DNA from: Volvox africanus
Taxonomy: Eukaryota; Chlorophyta; Chlorophyceae; Chlamydomonadales; Volvocaceae
Direction: 5' to 3'
Assembly: GCA_030268105.1 (NCBI GenBank)
Contig: BSDZ01000086.1
Span: forward strand, 4,046,501 to 4,110,500
Length of the DNA: 64,000 nucleotides
Part shown: piece after piece, positions 11,250-23,456 of the stretch
Layout of the letters: the number at the start of each line of letters is the position of its first letter
How positions within the stretch are numbered: the first letter of the stretch is position 1
The notes under the pieces: generated by a model
Seen by the model: only the letters and a program-made list of their open reading frames with translations
What the model was told of the DNA's origin: nothing
Database searches by the model: none
Made by a program: the position numbers and the translations under genes

Positions 11250-13560
11250 CCACCTCCGGAGGGCAAATCTCGGGCGCCCTTATCGCCCCTGCCAGCGTGC
11301 GTCCGCCGCTGCCTACTTGGAGAGGCCTCTTCAGCGGCAACTACCACAGTTCTGCAACGAGAAATGACCGTTAGGATTGGACCGTTAGGCCCAAACCTAA
11401 CCAACAGTCCCCACATCCACTCAGCCAGATCGCAATCTGTCCTGAAGGAGTGGTCAATCTGGTCAAACTTCAGCTTACCGTGTGGATTGGTCTGTTGTAC
11501 TCCCAGAATCCCCCCAAGTGGGAGCAGTGGCCGAACTGGCCCCAAGGGAAGCTTCCAAGCCCGGACGCAGCCAAGGACTACGACATGCCCCAGGCAGGCG
11601 ATGACAATCAGCACCTGGCAGGGGAAATAACAGCGCCCCAGGCCCAGGCCCAGGCTCCCCTCCAGAGATGGGGGCACACACAAACACAGAAATACAAGGT
11701 GCCCAAAGCCCACAGGCTTGACACCTGGAAAGGCCTTGTTGGCTGCATGTACGGCACATAGACCAACCCTTAAGTCCGTGACAGCCTTAAGGTTCACGTC
11801 GGGGATCACAACGCTGTTTCCAAGCACAACCACACACACACACACAAACTGACAAATGCATTTCACAATTACGTAAACAACCAACGTAAACACACGTACC
11901 AGATACACGCACGCAAACACGCACGCACCCGCACGCCCGCACAATGCACAAGCCAGGATATGCGGTCGTTGAAGCCATACGGGCCGCAGTGTGCAGCAAA
12001 TATTTTGTAGCCATAAGTCGGGTCACTCCTGGTAATAGCGGTTTAACTAAACAAAATCACTGATGTCCTGCGAACGTTGAGGACAGTTACTACCCCTCCC
12101 TAACCGATTATGAACCCTCCAGCCCTAACCAATTACCGACATCTGCCGTCACCGGCCCATAGCATTACCAATCGGAAAATATAGCCGGAATCACCCCCCT
12201 TGCGAGCCAACCAACAAGTGCGACCTGCTGGTGGCTCACATACTTTCTAGGTGCGCCTATCCCCTTTCCCCCCACACACACCGAATCGTCGTACCACGCC
12301 TCCACTGCCCAACACCTGGGATGAAGATCCCCTTTCCTACACATGTAAGAGCGCCCCGCTGCGATCATGGCGACGAGCTGCCACAGCTTCCGCTGTCACT
12401 GCTGCGGCGGCGACAATGAAAGCGAACACGGCCGCCTCTGAAGCTGCCGTAGACGTTGCCGCCACCGCTGCCGTGGCCGATGCTGATGCTGCTGACGCTG
12501 CCGTGGCCAATGCTGCCACGGCTGACACTTTCTTCTGTCGGCTCCGCCGCATCCACATCCGCCGCCACTTCCATATCCGCCGCCATTTCCACATCCATCA
12601 TGTCCGCCTCCGCCTCCGTCTCGTCCACATCCATCGGGCCTGAGAGCTGACCATAATGTCGACCACCGACCTCTAGAAACGGAACGCAGTCGGCGCGTCG
12701 GCTCATGACGGACCGCCTGTGTAAGGTGAATCGAGATACCGGGGAAATGTAAGTACGTGTGAGAGTGTGTGTACGTGTGTGTTTGCAGCGCTCAACCTAC
12801 TTGCTCGGCGCCCCAAACCTCAAACCCAACCTCGTGTCCCCCAGAAGACTCAACAAGTATACCGGAGGCGAGTCCCCTCGAGCAGCCCCTGCGCCTCATA
12901 GCTCTGAAACCATGAGATGTGGTAAATCCGTACTCACTGGGAGGTGACCTCAAGCGCTGGGGACTCGACATCCTCCTCCATCATCTCGACACTTGACTCG
13001 GGGGTCCCAAGGGGTCCCTTGGGTCGAAGACACCTACAGCCTCCGGCTCCATCACCGCGGGCAGCGCCGTGATCTGCCTCCTGATGCTGTAGTGCACCGC
13101 GCGACCGGGTGCACACGGGCAGCTCAGGGTCTCCACAACCTCCTGCACGCGATGCCAAGGGGGGTGTATGAGCACATTGCGATACGGCAACAGATACGGC
13201 AGCAGTGCATCACGTCACATGTACGAGGTAGACAGACAAAGGTAAACAGTATGAGGACAGTCCGTAATCTCAACCAATCACAGCATGATAGATTCATAAC
13301 GATCTACAAAAGATTCATTAGTATGAGCACAGTCCGTAATCCATTTTACGAACAGCTTATCAGGCACTACACAGCGCACCTACCTAAAACCTCTAAAATC
13401 AACCATGAAAATGGAAGTAACGGAAGCGGCCAACGAAGCAACGACCTGCCGTCGTACTCACCTCCCTGGTTGCAGTGCCCATCCAGGGCAACGTGACGCT
13501 GATGCACGTTGCCGGCTGGCTCGCCACCGTTGATGGGCCGCACCTTATGCAAGTCCTGGT
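11250..13560 (-). CDS. unresolved multi-exon gene, low complexity
   Basis: Several segments behave like exons on the minus strand but I cannot join them all. An exon ending at 13462, preceded by an acceptor near 13557, reads DLHKVRPINGGEPAGNVHQR. It runs in phase into 13142-12938, which has an acidic tail (VEMMEEDVESPALEV) and a strong GTGAGT donor. Further down, 11813-11725 (DVNLKAVTDLRVGLCAVHAA) joins in phase to 11614-11479 and then to an exon starting at 11351 (TVVVAAEEASPSRQRR). Between them, 12640-12420 is GC-rich repetitive sequence readable as an Asp/Glu/Met-rich run. I recognise no domain. Part of it may be noise from CA-rich and GC-rich repeats. Confidence 0.33.
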
Positions 13561-14053
13561 GACTTGGACTTCCCCTGCCTCGTTCCGTGACATCACGCCC
13601 GACGGCGAGGATGCACCAGCGGCCTGGTGGTGGCAGTGGGCAGTGGGTGGATGGGCGGCAGTGTCAACTACAGGCGGCGCAGCAAGCAAAGGCTCAAATG
13701 CTTCTATACAAGATTTTGGGTGTCCGCGGACGCCGCCGAAGGCACCACCAAACTATACAGCCGTAACGTATCGGAAAAACTATCAACAAAAAACCTGTAG
13801 CCTAGCGAAGCGCATTCCTGCGAAACCGCATTGTGGCAAGAATTGTTCCCGAGGTTCCTTAAACCAATCGGACGCGCCGCAGAGGCAACTTCGCGTTCCT
13901 GCGAATAAATACGTTGCTCATCATAAGATTATAATTGCATTACGTTATACGATGCACGGCGTGCGATCAGCTGGTTGAGCCGAGCTGATGAGCTGAGCCG
14001 GGGGATGTTGCGACATCTCAACTGGAAAGCTTCAACGAGCTCACTTCAAAGTT

Positions 14054-14176
14054 TTATATTTCTGTACTAATCTCCACAGCATCGAGGATAACATTCATGA
14101 CTTTCAGCGCTTGCGTGTTAGAAACGCCGATGCTCAGCATGGCCAACTCGGCCCGAAGCACCGAAACTCCTGCAGC
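14054..14176 (-). CDS. orphan terminal exon, unknown
   Basis: The segment is preceded on its strand by a good acceptor (GGATGTTTGCAG) and reads 40 residues, AAGVSVLRAELAMLSIGVSN and onward, to a TAA stop. Composition is protein-like. A second protein-like piece (LRRLGMFKSADADYLHATS) lies just upstream around 14245-14320, but I could not splice the two in phase. No family recognised. It could be a gene remnant. Confidence 0.3.
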   Translation of the reverse strand, partial: AAGVSVLRAELAMLSIGVSNTQALKVMNVILDAVEISTEI

Positions 14177-14329
14177 CTGCAAACATCCCCATTCCGTCAA
14201 AATGCCACCCTACATTCATTTTATGGCTCCAGAAGCCTCATTTAACTTAGCCCGTCGTGAGGACGTGGCGTGCAGGTAGTCGGCGTCTGCCGATTTGAAC
14301 ATCCCAAGCCTTCTAAGCTCGAAGAACGC

Positions 14330-17300
14330 AAATGGAAAGTGGTAGCTGGTAAGCGGGGTAAGATTCTACACAGTTTTGCAAAGGATTTGCACTTCTACCC
14401 AGCAATTGAGACGTGTTATATTTTGCACCCCGCTTGCGTCCGTACATCAGGGGAAAGCACACCTGGCTACTGGTGCTTGGTATTTGCTGTGAAAAACTGG
14501 TTTATCAGATTCAAAAAAAGCTCGGTTTTATTGCTGAATGCAATTGTGGAAAGACAGGTCGGAAGAACGCAAAGAGGGGGAGCTGATATAATGACTGGAT
14601 ACAATTGCCAAAAGCCGATTTCCTGCGAGAAGCTGAAGAATGAACTAGACCGTTTCGTGTTTGGACACGGCCGCTCCTGGACACTGCCCGAAGAGGGATT
14701 CCTGCTCAATTTCGCGCGAAATGTCGACAACTGAACGAACTTGTTTCGTGCTTGGCCCCAACCCTCGGGCTGGAGATGATTGAGTCATACCACATGGATG
14801 TGCTTAAACGATGAAGTGCTCAGGCAGAGCAGATGGGCTGAAAGCACACTTTCAGTAATTCGGCTTGCGGCTGAGTCAATAACAACTTGGGGGCATTGAC
14901 ACAACTACATGAAACTGCCTGACTCATCGAACCAGTATCGCATGGAACCCAATAACCTGACTGTACCCTGGTCTCAAGCGCCAGCCTAGGACCGTCGTTT
15001 GCCCAGTCGCTGTCACAACACGAAGAAAAACCAAAAGCAGATATGGAATCGCAAGATGGAAATGCAAACAGGAAAGCACTCCCGCACCTGGGAAGTGTAG
15101 TCCAGGAACAGAGCCAACCGAAAGAACCCCAAGCCGTGCCTTCGCGCCTCAGGGCACCTGTTCTATCCCGCACCTGACACCGCATCACGCTTCCGAAAAC
15201 GCCCAATCTATCTGGTGCTGCCTTCGTCTGCTGCCGGCATCTGTATGCCCGCTTACTCGTTGTCAGGGCAGCGCTGCTTACCCCCCGTGCCCAGACCGCC
15301 CTCTACCGCTGCAATCCATCCAACGAGGGCAACTCCCTCCCAGGGCTGACCACACCCATGGAGCACCGCTTTGCCGCCCCCTGCCTCGTGGTACTGGCTA
15401 GTCCATTCGACATGCCGCTCCAAATATATACGTCCTCTGTATTTCTTCTCTAACGGAAAGTTACCAAGATGTTTATACGGGGTTCATGACGAGCCATCGG
15501 GCAGACCGTTGGCAATACCATTAAAATGCCTGATTGGAGGAAGCAGGGGTGCAAGGGAGTCGCGCGATGGAGCGGAAGATTAAGGACAAGTGCACAAGCT
15601 AGCGGTAGAAAGATTTTCCACACAGCACGAATGACTCACAGCGCTGGGACCATGCGGCAGCATCAGAGCAACAATCTAGACTGGCATGGACACCTGAAAA
15701 CGCACACACGCTTCATGGTGTTACACGCCGCTTGGGATGCCGGCGCAGGGGCCAATGGCCTTTGCCAAAAGCTCAAGGAGTAAGGCTCCGCCGTGGCTGG
15801 CCGAGGGAAAAGCGTATTCCCCTGCCCGATCGCCCGAAAACAATTTCGAAGCAGCAACACTAGCTACGACATCCATGACCATCACATACGTTTTACACGC
15901 AGGAGAGGTACATGACAGGATTGTTCAGGTTGCGCGAAGGAATCTGCGAGTGACACCGACAAAATGCATGTTACGAACTTGGGGGAGTTAAAGTGACGAA
16001 GTCTGACTTATCTTAAGATAGTCTTAAAGTCGCGCGTTTTATTAAGCGATTCCCCCTCCGAGACGTGCGCCAAGGCGCTGCGGGTAACTTTGGTCGCGTA
16101 TAGCGATATGGAGATTGGCGCGAATATGAGTGGATGCATTTTCCGCTGGGCCAAATGGGCCTGAATGAACTCTTATATCTAGATGTAGGTGATGATTGTG
16201 AAACTGAAAGGGGTGGTCGTGAATCCTGGTACATTTGTCCGAGCAGCCACGTCAAAGTTAAATCGTTGGATCTAGTCAACGCACGTACCTCCCCATATCG
16301 CCATTATCATTGAACTAGCCGTCAGGATGCTGTTCGATCGATAAGAATCACTGCATCAACTCGATAGTATGTCTCCCTACCTGGCGCTTTCAGTTTGCTG
16401 CTCAATGCCAATCACTCGTAATCGGAATATAGAAACGCAGAGAACAGATCTACGCGCAGGTTTAAGCGTTGCAATCAAACGTTTTCACGTTGTTGAGTCA
16501 TTATTTGCACAAGCTTTGCTCCCACTCTATCTTGCGTTACGAGCCAAGAGGCTCAGAGACCGCTAAGCTCTCGAAACCAACGACAAGACAAAAATATCAT
16601 AATAATTAAAGGCCAGTTAAATATATATTTATTGGATTGTGCTCGTCGATTACGCGTGCCATACGTATGAGTTCAGGCGTCTTTCTTCTTCCAGGACAAC
16701 CTTCTGATGTGTGAATTGCCATCGGGTATTCCAGCTATATGTTAGAACACACACGGAATGTAACGCATGTGTGCATGACCTCAGCGCGCAGATGGAAGAT
16801 GTTCCGCGGCCAGGCCCGCCCTAGTGCACAGCTTTGCAAGATGACTTGATTTCGCCTGTATTTTTCAAATCGTAACTGTCTCTCAGCAGCCGGACACGGT
16901 GTCGACTATCATTTTTCCAAATGGAAACGCGGCAATGTGGTCTCAGCCTTCAGCCAAATACATACAACGCATTCGCCGCACAGCGACACCCATCCAACCC
17001 AACCCCAACTCCAATCCCACCGGACTCCTTACCAACTTGGTCAAGATGGCTGATAAGTTGCGTCTCACATCAGCACATCGCCAGAGTTGGTTTTGAGACC
17101 CGACCTTTCATCTTCCCCGCGTGTCACATTCGGGGGCCCCACTCTTCCCCGGCCCGCGACGATTTGCCCCGTCAAACTGTGCCTTTATTATTTCACGCGT
17201 CAGGTTTTACGCTTCCAGTCCGCATATCATCAGCACCTTCGAGCCCATCGTCCAGCCTAGCGCTTGATGAATGCGCAGCTCCACTTATCCAGGTAGCAAG

Positions 17301-17720
17301 GCGCAGAGGCGGCAAAAAGAGAGCATTTCATACGGATGGAAGAGGATGAAGCCGCAGGCGGCAATGGAATACATCTTTGCTCCATACATGCATTCCGGGG
17401 CCAGACGTCCTGCTCTATGTAGCCGCTATTGGTGTGGAGCGAACAGTCCAACAACCTGTCGTCGGCAGCAGTGGCGAGGGATGCCAGATGACCGTTGTGA
17501 CATCAGCAGCTCCGCGGGCGCCGCCGTTCCACACAATACGGACGACATAGTGCTACTGCCAGCTTCATGCAAGAGGATAGAACCGCAGCTATAATGGCGG
17601 CGGCGGCGGTATTTGCGCAGCTGCAGACAACGATGACGGCCGGGTATATATATGTAGAGAAGTGGCGGCCGCAGTGGCGGCCCCGAAGGAGGGGCGGGAG
17701 CACAAGGTTATCACCGCCAG
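14330..17720. other. no recognisable gene
   Basis: I looked here for the missing N-terminal half of the TBC protein at 17.7 kb (RR-x-x-W and YYQG motifs, either strand) and did not find it. Open frames are short and unlike proteins. The DNA is mixed in composition with CA-rich tracts near 16.98-17.05 kb. Confidence 0.4.
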
Positions 17721-18638
17721 CTGCGGCATGACCGTTAAGCAGCTGCTGGGCCTGATGCCCTACATAGTTCGCGCCGCTGACCCCCCCCCCTGGCGAGGCA
17801 CATGTCGGACTGCTGCCTTGAGCCCTTCTTTGCGCTGTCCTGGTTCTTGACCTGGTGGGCCCATGAACTGGACGAGCTGTCAACTGCAGCACGGCTGTAT
17901 GACTTCTTCTTGGCCACCCACCCGCTAATGCCGCTGTACCTGGGGGCCGTGGCGATGCGCAGTCAGCGCGCCAGCCTGCTGGCGTGCGAAGACATGCCGG
18001 AGCTGCATTCTACCCTGATGAACCTGAAACTGGTGGCTGCCAACGGCGATGGTGATTATGAAGGCGCTGGGAGGAGAAGGAGCAAGGGGAATGGGGCCGG
18101 GAGGACATCGATGGGAGGTATGGCGGGTATGGTGGTACCGCTCAAGGAGTTGCTCCGTCAGGCAGAGCAGTTATGGCTTGCGAAGCCACCGCACGAGCTG
18201 GTACCGCTTCGGGCTGTCCACGGGTCGCTGCCTTCTCAGCAGCGGCTGCGCCAGCGTCGCGCTTATGGCAACTCCACAGCTGCGGGCCGTACCAGCGGGC
18301 GCAGGGATGGTGACATGGGCGACGGCGAGGTGGCCGTGGCGTTGACTGCGTGCGTGGCGCATGCGGCAAGGATGGAGGGCAAACCGGCGTTGTGGAAGGT
18401 ATCGAATACGGTGCCAGCGGAATGGCCGGACGGCGCGGATGGCGAGGTGGCCCAGGGCGGGCAGTCAGGGCTCGGGCACATCCTCAGCCGGGCCAGCAGC
18501 GTATTGGGCGCAAGTAGGCCACGCCGGGCGCTACTGTCGACGGCGCTGTTGGGGGGTGTACGTGGCGGCAGCAGTGGCTATTGGATACGCCACGCTCTCC
18601 CGAACGACGACTGGGCATCACTAAGAGGCAGGGCTTGA
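17721..18638 (+). pseudogene. TBC1D20-like Rab GAP, C-terminal half, frameshifted
   Basis: The long frame from 17802 reads HMSDCCLEPFFALSWFLTW, then ARLYDFFLATHPLMPLYLGA and ACEDMPELHSTLMNLKL. These match the second half of the TBC domain of TBC1D20/Gyp8 proteins, ER-anchored Rab1/Ypt1 GTPase activators. Two breaks are visible. Upstream sequence reading VKQLLGLMPYIVRAADPP is in another frame, and the switch falls in a run of ten C (17781-17790). Near the end, the open frame runs to 18638 as polar residues. One base fewer in the G6 run (18551-18556) would instead give a hydrophobic tail, VYVAAAVAIGYATLS, ending at 18624, which fits the C-terminal membrane anchor of this family. The N-terminal half with the catalytic Arg and Gln fingers is not in the window. 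It is either a decaying partial copy or a gene with homopolymer sequencing errors and distant 5' exons. Confidence 0.65.
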
Positions 18639-20588
18639 CGGAGGTCTGCGTAGGTAGATGTGCGTTGGTCCAAAATGGCACAGGGGTTTGTGAAGGGCAT
18701 CTGGTGAAAGTCTAGGCCTGTATGTGTGAGAATTAGAGAACCGCTTATTGCACGATGCGCCTTGTCATACGATGTGCACGCTTTTCCATTGCAGACATTT
18801 AAGGATAGCAAAAAACCTAGTAGGCTGTCAAAAGGTCGTACGGGTTCACGGAGCGATTTCTGGGGTGGGCCGAGGTGTGTGAAGCGTGATTGACGGCTGG
18901 AATTGCAAAACCCCCATTCATGCGAAATGCCTTGGATGTGCGCGGCCGGCGAAACACACATTCAACCGCCACATTGATCAGCCCCCACATGGTGGATTGT
19001 TTGTACTGGCCCGGGCAAAACTTGCGAGACAGTAATTCTCCCGGCCGTGTGGCTAAAACATGTCGGACTGGTTTCCTTCGATCGGCATGTTGCTTTTCTG
19101 AGGATCCGCCCAATTCCTAACTTGCTTGTCCAGGCCGCCCAAGGCCATGGTTTCCATTGATTCTATTGAGTGTACTTTTGATTATTTCCTTACATTAATC
19201 TGTATGACCGCATGTGTATGAATCGCAATATCACAATACTACGCCAGAAAGAGCTTCTTTTTCTATTAAGTCTCGACAAACTCGACGGCGTCGAGTTTCA
19301 CAGTAGTTTATTTTTAGACCTAAATAGCACTTAACAGCCAGCTTTACAGAATATCTCACTCCCAACTATCCCACATATTTTTCCGACTTTTTTCCTCTAA
19401 ACATGGAATTAAATATTGTTCAGACCATAAAGCACAATTGAAGGCCCACCTAAGTTAACACCAAATACAGGACATGCGGCCACTGCAAGCTACGTCACCA
19501 AGTCCTGCTGTAAATTACAAACTACTTATGGCAACCGGATGCACAAAACCGATGCATCTACGTAAACCCTACTCCATACACACGAAATGATATGGGTCAC
19601 AGCCAAAGCGGGGGGAAAGGAGGACACGACCCTATGTCCCCGACGCTTGGCTCTGACCCCTCGCTCGCTTGCAAGCTCTCTCACATTTCCCAGCCTCAAG
19701 GCTCCTCGTGCATTCTCCGACTACCTCTCCTTTGATCCACAACCGGCCACCATTGGCCCCGGTAAAAGGGCCCCATGCTCTTCTGTTCGCTCAATCCGAT
19801 TAACCGTTACACCTTATCACCACCGTACAGCACATACACACAGACAGAGACCTGTTTCTGCACCTCAGGAATGTGCGCCAGACTGTTAAGGGATGCCCTG
19901 TGCAGCAAGGAGTGGAGTGGAGGGGCAGCAGCGCCTCTTATGGGGACGACTGGTTTGGCGGGCCTTCCTGCAGCATAGCATGGGTTTCTGTTATTTTTAC
20001 GATAACGTTTAAACTCTTTCGATTAAAGAGGGGGACCCCACGACCCTCCGTCCCCGCTATAGGGGGAGCTTCAACGATCTTTCGGTTTCAGTAATGCACC
20101 TGTGCATGGCCGGCATCAGGCCCAGCAGGACAGTAACACGTAAACACACGGACACAAACACATACACATGCACGTGTGCACGTATACACAATGCCCGGTA
20201 GATATGTCAACAGCCAAGAGTAGGCATCTCCGATGCAGCACACGAGGAATGCGGCCCATGGTTCCTGGCGTTATGGCGACCCCTGAAGAGAAGCGATCAT
20301 CAACAAAATATGCGCCATCGTCCACTCGTGAATTTATCCTTATGCGGGGGAACATCTCCTAAAATTCATTCACCTGGCGATGAGGGGTGAGTCGCGGAAG
20401 TCTCTACCTCACCGGCAGCCCTACGCGAATTCCGAAGATCTATACCACCCTTCCAAATCAGAACAGTAAGCAATGAAGGTCCCTGGTAAGGGCACAAGAG
20501 GGTCCAAGTTTCACAACCACAACCACAACCATATAACACAAAGTTCCACATTCTGCCTGGTTCCCAAGGGCCGGGGCCACCCGTGGCC
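18639..20588. other. AT-rich intergenic DNA
   Basis: No exon supported. Around 19.2-19.6 kb the sequence is AT-rich. Near 20.13-20.20 kb there is CA-rich simple sequence. The open frames (for example plus 19587-19889) are Pro/Arg-rich and resemble no protein family. Confidence 0.45.
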
Positions 20589-20798
20589 TCAGCGGGCCAC
20601 GGCGTTCACTACGTCAGCGATGTTTTCAGGACAAAAACGATGAAGTAGCCGGTCCCATCCCATCACCTCAGGCGCGTAAGACAACCTGCTCAAGGGGTCC
20701 ATACAGCGCCCCATGAAAGGTTTAAGATAGGTTTTGATTTTGACTCGATTGAAGTCATCGTGTAATCGGGGAACCATGCGCCACAAATATTCATCAAC
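20589..20798 (-). CDS. orphan terminal exon, unknown
   Basis: After an acceptor (CACGAATTAG at 20799-20808 on the minus strand) the frame reads 69 residues to a TGA stop: VDEYLWRMVPRLHDDFNRVK, then KTYLKPFMGRCMDPLSRLSY, ending PENIADVVNAVAR. Amphipathic, Trp/Phe-containing composition and phase-0 length (210 bases) suggest a real last exon. I could not find its upstream exons between 20.8 and 21.8 kb and I do not recognise the family. Confidence 0.4.
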   Translation of the reverse strand, partial: VDEYLWRMVPRLHDDFNRVKIKTYLKPFMGRCMDPLSRLSYAPEVMGWDRLLHRFCPENIADVVNAVAR

Positions 20799-21857
20799 CT
20801 AATTCGTGAATGCGAGTCGCCCAACATGGGGCACAGAGAGGCCTGGGTTGACTCGCTCATTTGAAAAACTGAGCAGGTTTGGTTACTCGGATGCCGAATT
20901 ATGCGCAACAGTGAATATTACTAGAGAACAAGACATAAGCAACTGGTACGGCTTCGCTAATGAATTTCTGTTGGTAGGCAACCAGGTAAATACAAAGCTG
21001 GACAAAGGCCAGCGGAGTACAACGCAGGATGGTATGCTTGCATACGGAGACGAACCTATTACTAATCCGTGGAAGTTGCCAGTGGCAGAACAAGACAATA
21101 ACTGCCGGCGTCAAATTGTCGCGGTTCATACAGGTCACATGCGTACGTCCCTAAAGCTGCAGGCAACCTGTACCTCAAACGAATCACGGGGGCTAGCTCT
21201 ACTAGCACGTGGGACACTAAGCCACTAATGATCAGCCCAATGTTGGCGGCGCGCCCACGTGATACCGCGTGCACGCCTCGATGTGTCTGATAACAAGGAT
21301 AAAATAAGTGGCCCTGAGTCAGTCCCTTGCGCGCCCTTCAGGTCCCGGTGGTCTCAACAGTCCCGCGGGCATGCTCACGTCAATACTACCCAGCCATATG
21401 CGTTGACGCAGACATGCAGAAGCTATGGCGGGAACGAAAGAGGCCTATGACCCGAATGAATACGTTGCTCATTGCCATCGACTCGTCCTCACACACACGG
21501 GCGATTCGTTTACACGCAGTGCGTTGGACGCCGGCCTAACCAGCTATAGGGAACTCCACCCACGCGTCTGGCGCTCCTTCCAATTTACCCGTGGACACAA
21601 AAATACGACGGATACACGCATAAATATACGCATGGATTTCCCCTCTTCGTATTCCACAATCCCCCTTCCTTTCGCATTCGCTTATTCGCCCATCGCTGGG
21701 GGCAGCCGATATTGTCTCCTGCCGTCTAAATAGAACCAAACGCTAATGCAGCGTTTCGCTTCCCTGGGATAGGCTTGTGAATCATTTCGCAGCTCAAATG
21801 CAAGCCCCTAGGGGTTAGCCTTGCTCCTTCATTCATTTACCCCAGTCCCTGCACCAC
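20799..21857. other. intergenic, nothing recognised
   Basis: About 1 kb between the orphan exon and the stop of serine-rich gene A. Six-frame reading shows only short, overlapping frames with no splice-consistent exon. Confidence 0.4.
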
Positions 21858-23456
21858 CTACGCCCCAAGCTGACTCGTGGCAGGGCCGACCTTCCTCTGC
21901 GTAGATAAAACTGTTCGCAGCTGACTCCCTGCGCCCGTGGGACTCGTCCCCATCATAATATTGGTGTAAGACCGAGTACGACCGACTGGAGAATTTACCC
22001 GTACCCGCGGCAGGGCCCCACCGGCCGGTCGAGAGTACGACGCCCCCATGGGAATGCTGGCCGCAGCCGCCAAGCCAGTGTCGGGTACAGGGGACAGAAA
22101 ACGCAGAGAGTCCAAGTCCACCGTAGCCCCCCGGGGAGCAATCTCCCCCTCTCTCTCTTCCTCCTCAGGAAATGCCCGTTCTGTGATGATGAGCGGGACG
22201 GTAGCGGAGCGGCCTCCGCTGTCATCAACGGAACAAGCGGGAAATACCTCAAGCTCGTCTGTGGCCCACGATGGCTGCATCTGAGTTCTGGAAGACGACC
22301 TCAGGCCCAGAGGGTTATTGGAGCTGCTTCGCCGGATGGGCCGCGAAAAGTAGAAACCGCCGCCATAGGCAGCCGGGATGGTGGGAAGCCCACTTGAGGC
22401 CCCGGTCGCCGGGGACGAACACCCCGACGCTGCGGCGGAAGGAGCCGGAGAGCCGGGTGTTTGCAGATGCAGCTGCTGCAGTTGCTGTCGCAACTGCTGC
22501 TGCTGCTGCTGCGGACCTGTAGATGTGGCGGCGGTCCCCAGGGGGCTGAAGATATAGTCACTACCACGGCGGGACATGGACCTCCACCGCGTGCCATCAT
22601 CGCCAAGAGGCTGCGGCAGCTGATTAAACGTATCCCCCCGAATGTCCATCAGGCCATCGCCAACGATGCTGTCCTGCAGCTCAAGCTGCTGCCGCGTGGA
22701 ACCTCGAAGCTGTAGCGACTGTAACGGCTGGCTGTGCACGCTGCGCAGCGGCAACGCGTGTATGTCGGGCAACACGGTCTGGTGCGGAGATTTGGGTGGC
22801 TCCGAACCGTTCTGCCGGTGCCGAGCGATGTGCTCTGAGTTCAACCGCAGCATGATTGTCGTGACCGGACCATAGTTGCTGCTGACGGTTTTGCTGGTTG
22901 CGGCGGGACTACTTGTTGCGTCTGAGGCGGTCTGAACATGCTGCTGTTGTTCTAGTTCTTGTTGCAATTGCTGACGTAATGAGTTAACGGGGGCCCGTCG
23001 GTTCAGGCCCGTGGTCGACTGCAAGGCCGCTGAACCTGAAGAATAGAAGCTCGCGGCGCGACGCGGTAAGCTGCGCTTCGGCAGCGCCGCCGCACTCATG
23101 TCAACAACCGAGATTCGCCGTGTAGCTTCGGCAGCTTCGCTGCAGCCAAGAGAGGCCCTTTTAGGGAGTTGTAGTTTCCGACTGAAACTTCCCAGCATCC
23201 GCACAGCGGCTCTCTTTGCAAGGACTGAGAAACCCACATTCCCTGTCACCGAGGCATCATTTTCCGACGCCTCTGCTGGAGGATCCAGAGCATTTTCGGG
23301 CACCAGATGCTCAACCTCAACGGTCCCGTTAGCAGAACAAGCCATGAAACGCTCCTTCAAACGGTCCTCTATTTGGGTAATTACCAGGCATGACCTTTCA
23401 TACTCGCGCGCCAAGTCCGCAAGCACAGCGCTCGAATCAACGTCGAGCGGGTCCAT
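21858..23456 (-). CDS. serine-rich protein A of a tandem paralog pair
   Basis: A single uninterrupted frame of 532 residues begins with ATG at 23456, unusual in a window of short exons. Residues about 11-35 form a helical motif, LADLAREYERSC...QIEDRLKER, shared with the protein at 27062-28648. The rest is low complexity: Ser/Gln-rich, with polyglutamine tracts near residues 165 and 320. Basic Ser sites of the R-R-x-S type are scattered through it (RRIS, RRAAS, SRRGS, RRSSS). No catalytic domain, signal peptide or membrane segment is seen. Blocks such as RISVVDMSAAALP, SRRGSDYIFSPLGT and SGLPTIP occur in the same order as counterparts in the paralog. Function unknown; a phosphorylated scaffold or regulator is inference. 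Confidence 0.72.
   Translation of the reverse strand: MDPLDVDSSAVLADLAREYERSCLVITQIEDRLKERFMACSANGTVEVEHLVPENALDPPAEASENDASVTGNVGFSVLAKRAAVRMLGSFSRKLQLPKRASLGCSEAAEATRRISVVDMSAAALPKRSLPRRAASFYSSGSAALQSTTGLNRRAPVNSLRQQLQQELEQQQHVQTASDATSSPAATSKTVSSNYGPVTTIMLRLNSEHIARHRQNGSEPPKSPHQTVLPDIHALPLRSVHSQPLQSLQLRGSTRQQLELQDSIVGDGLMDIRGDTFNQLPQPLGDDGTRWRSMSRRGSDYIFSPLGTAATSTGPQQQQQQLRQQLQQLHLQTPGSPAPSAAASGCSSPATGASSGLPTIPAAYGGGFYFSRPIRRSSSNNPLGLRSSSRTQMQPSWATDELEVFPACSVDDSGGRSATVPLIITERAFPEEEEREGEIAPRGATVDLDSLRFLSPVPDTGLAAAASIPMGASYSRPAGGALPRVRVNSPVGRTRSYTNIMMGTSPTGAGSQLRTVLSTQRKVGPATSQLGA

Noticed and set aside
11072..11944. A 290-residue minus-strand open frame with long Val/Cys stretches
   Set aside because: The Val-Cys runs are translations of CA/GT simple repeats. 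Only parts of the frame agree with splice-consistent exons, in a different arrangement.
12251..12643. A plus-strand Ala-rich and His/Arg-rich frame of 130 residues
   Set aside because: It arises from GC-rich trinucleotide-like repeats readable in several frames.
14270..14734. A 154-residue plus-strand frame
   Set aside because: No domain, no splice context, and the overlapping minus strand is equally open. It may be a transposon scrap, but this cannot be supported.
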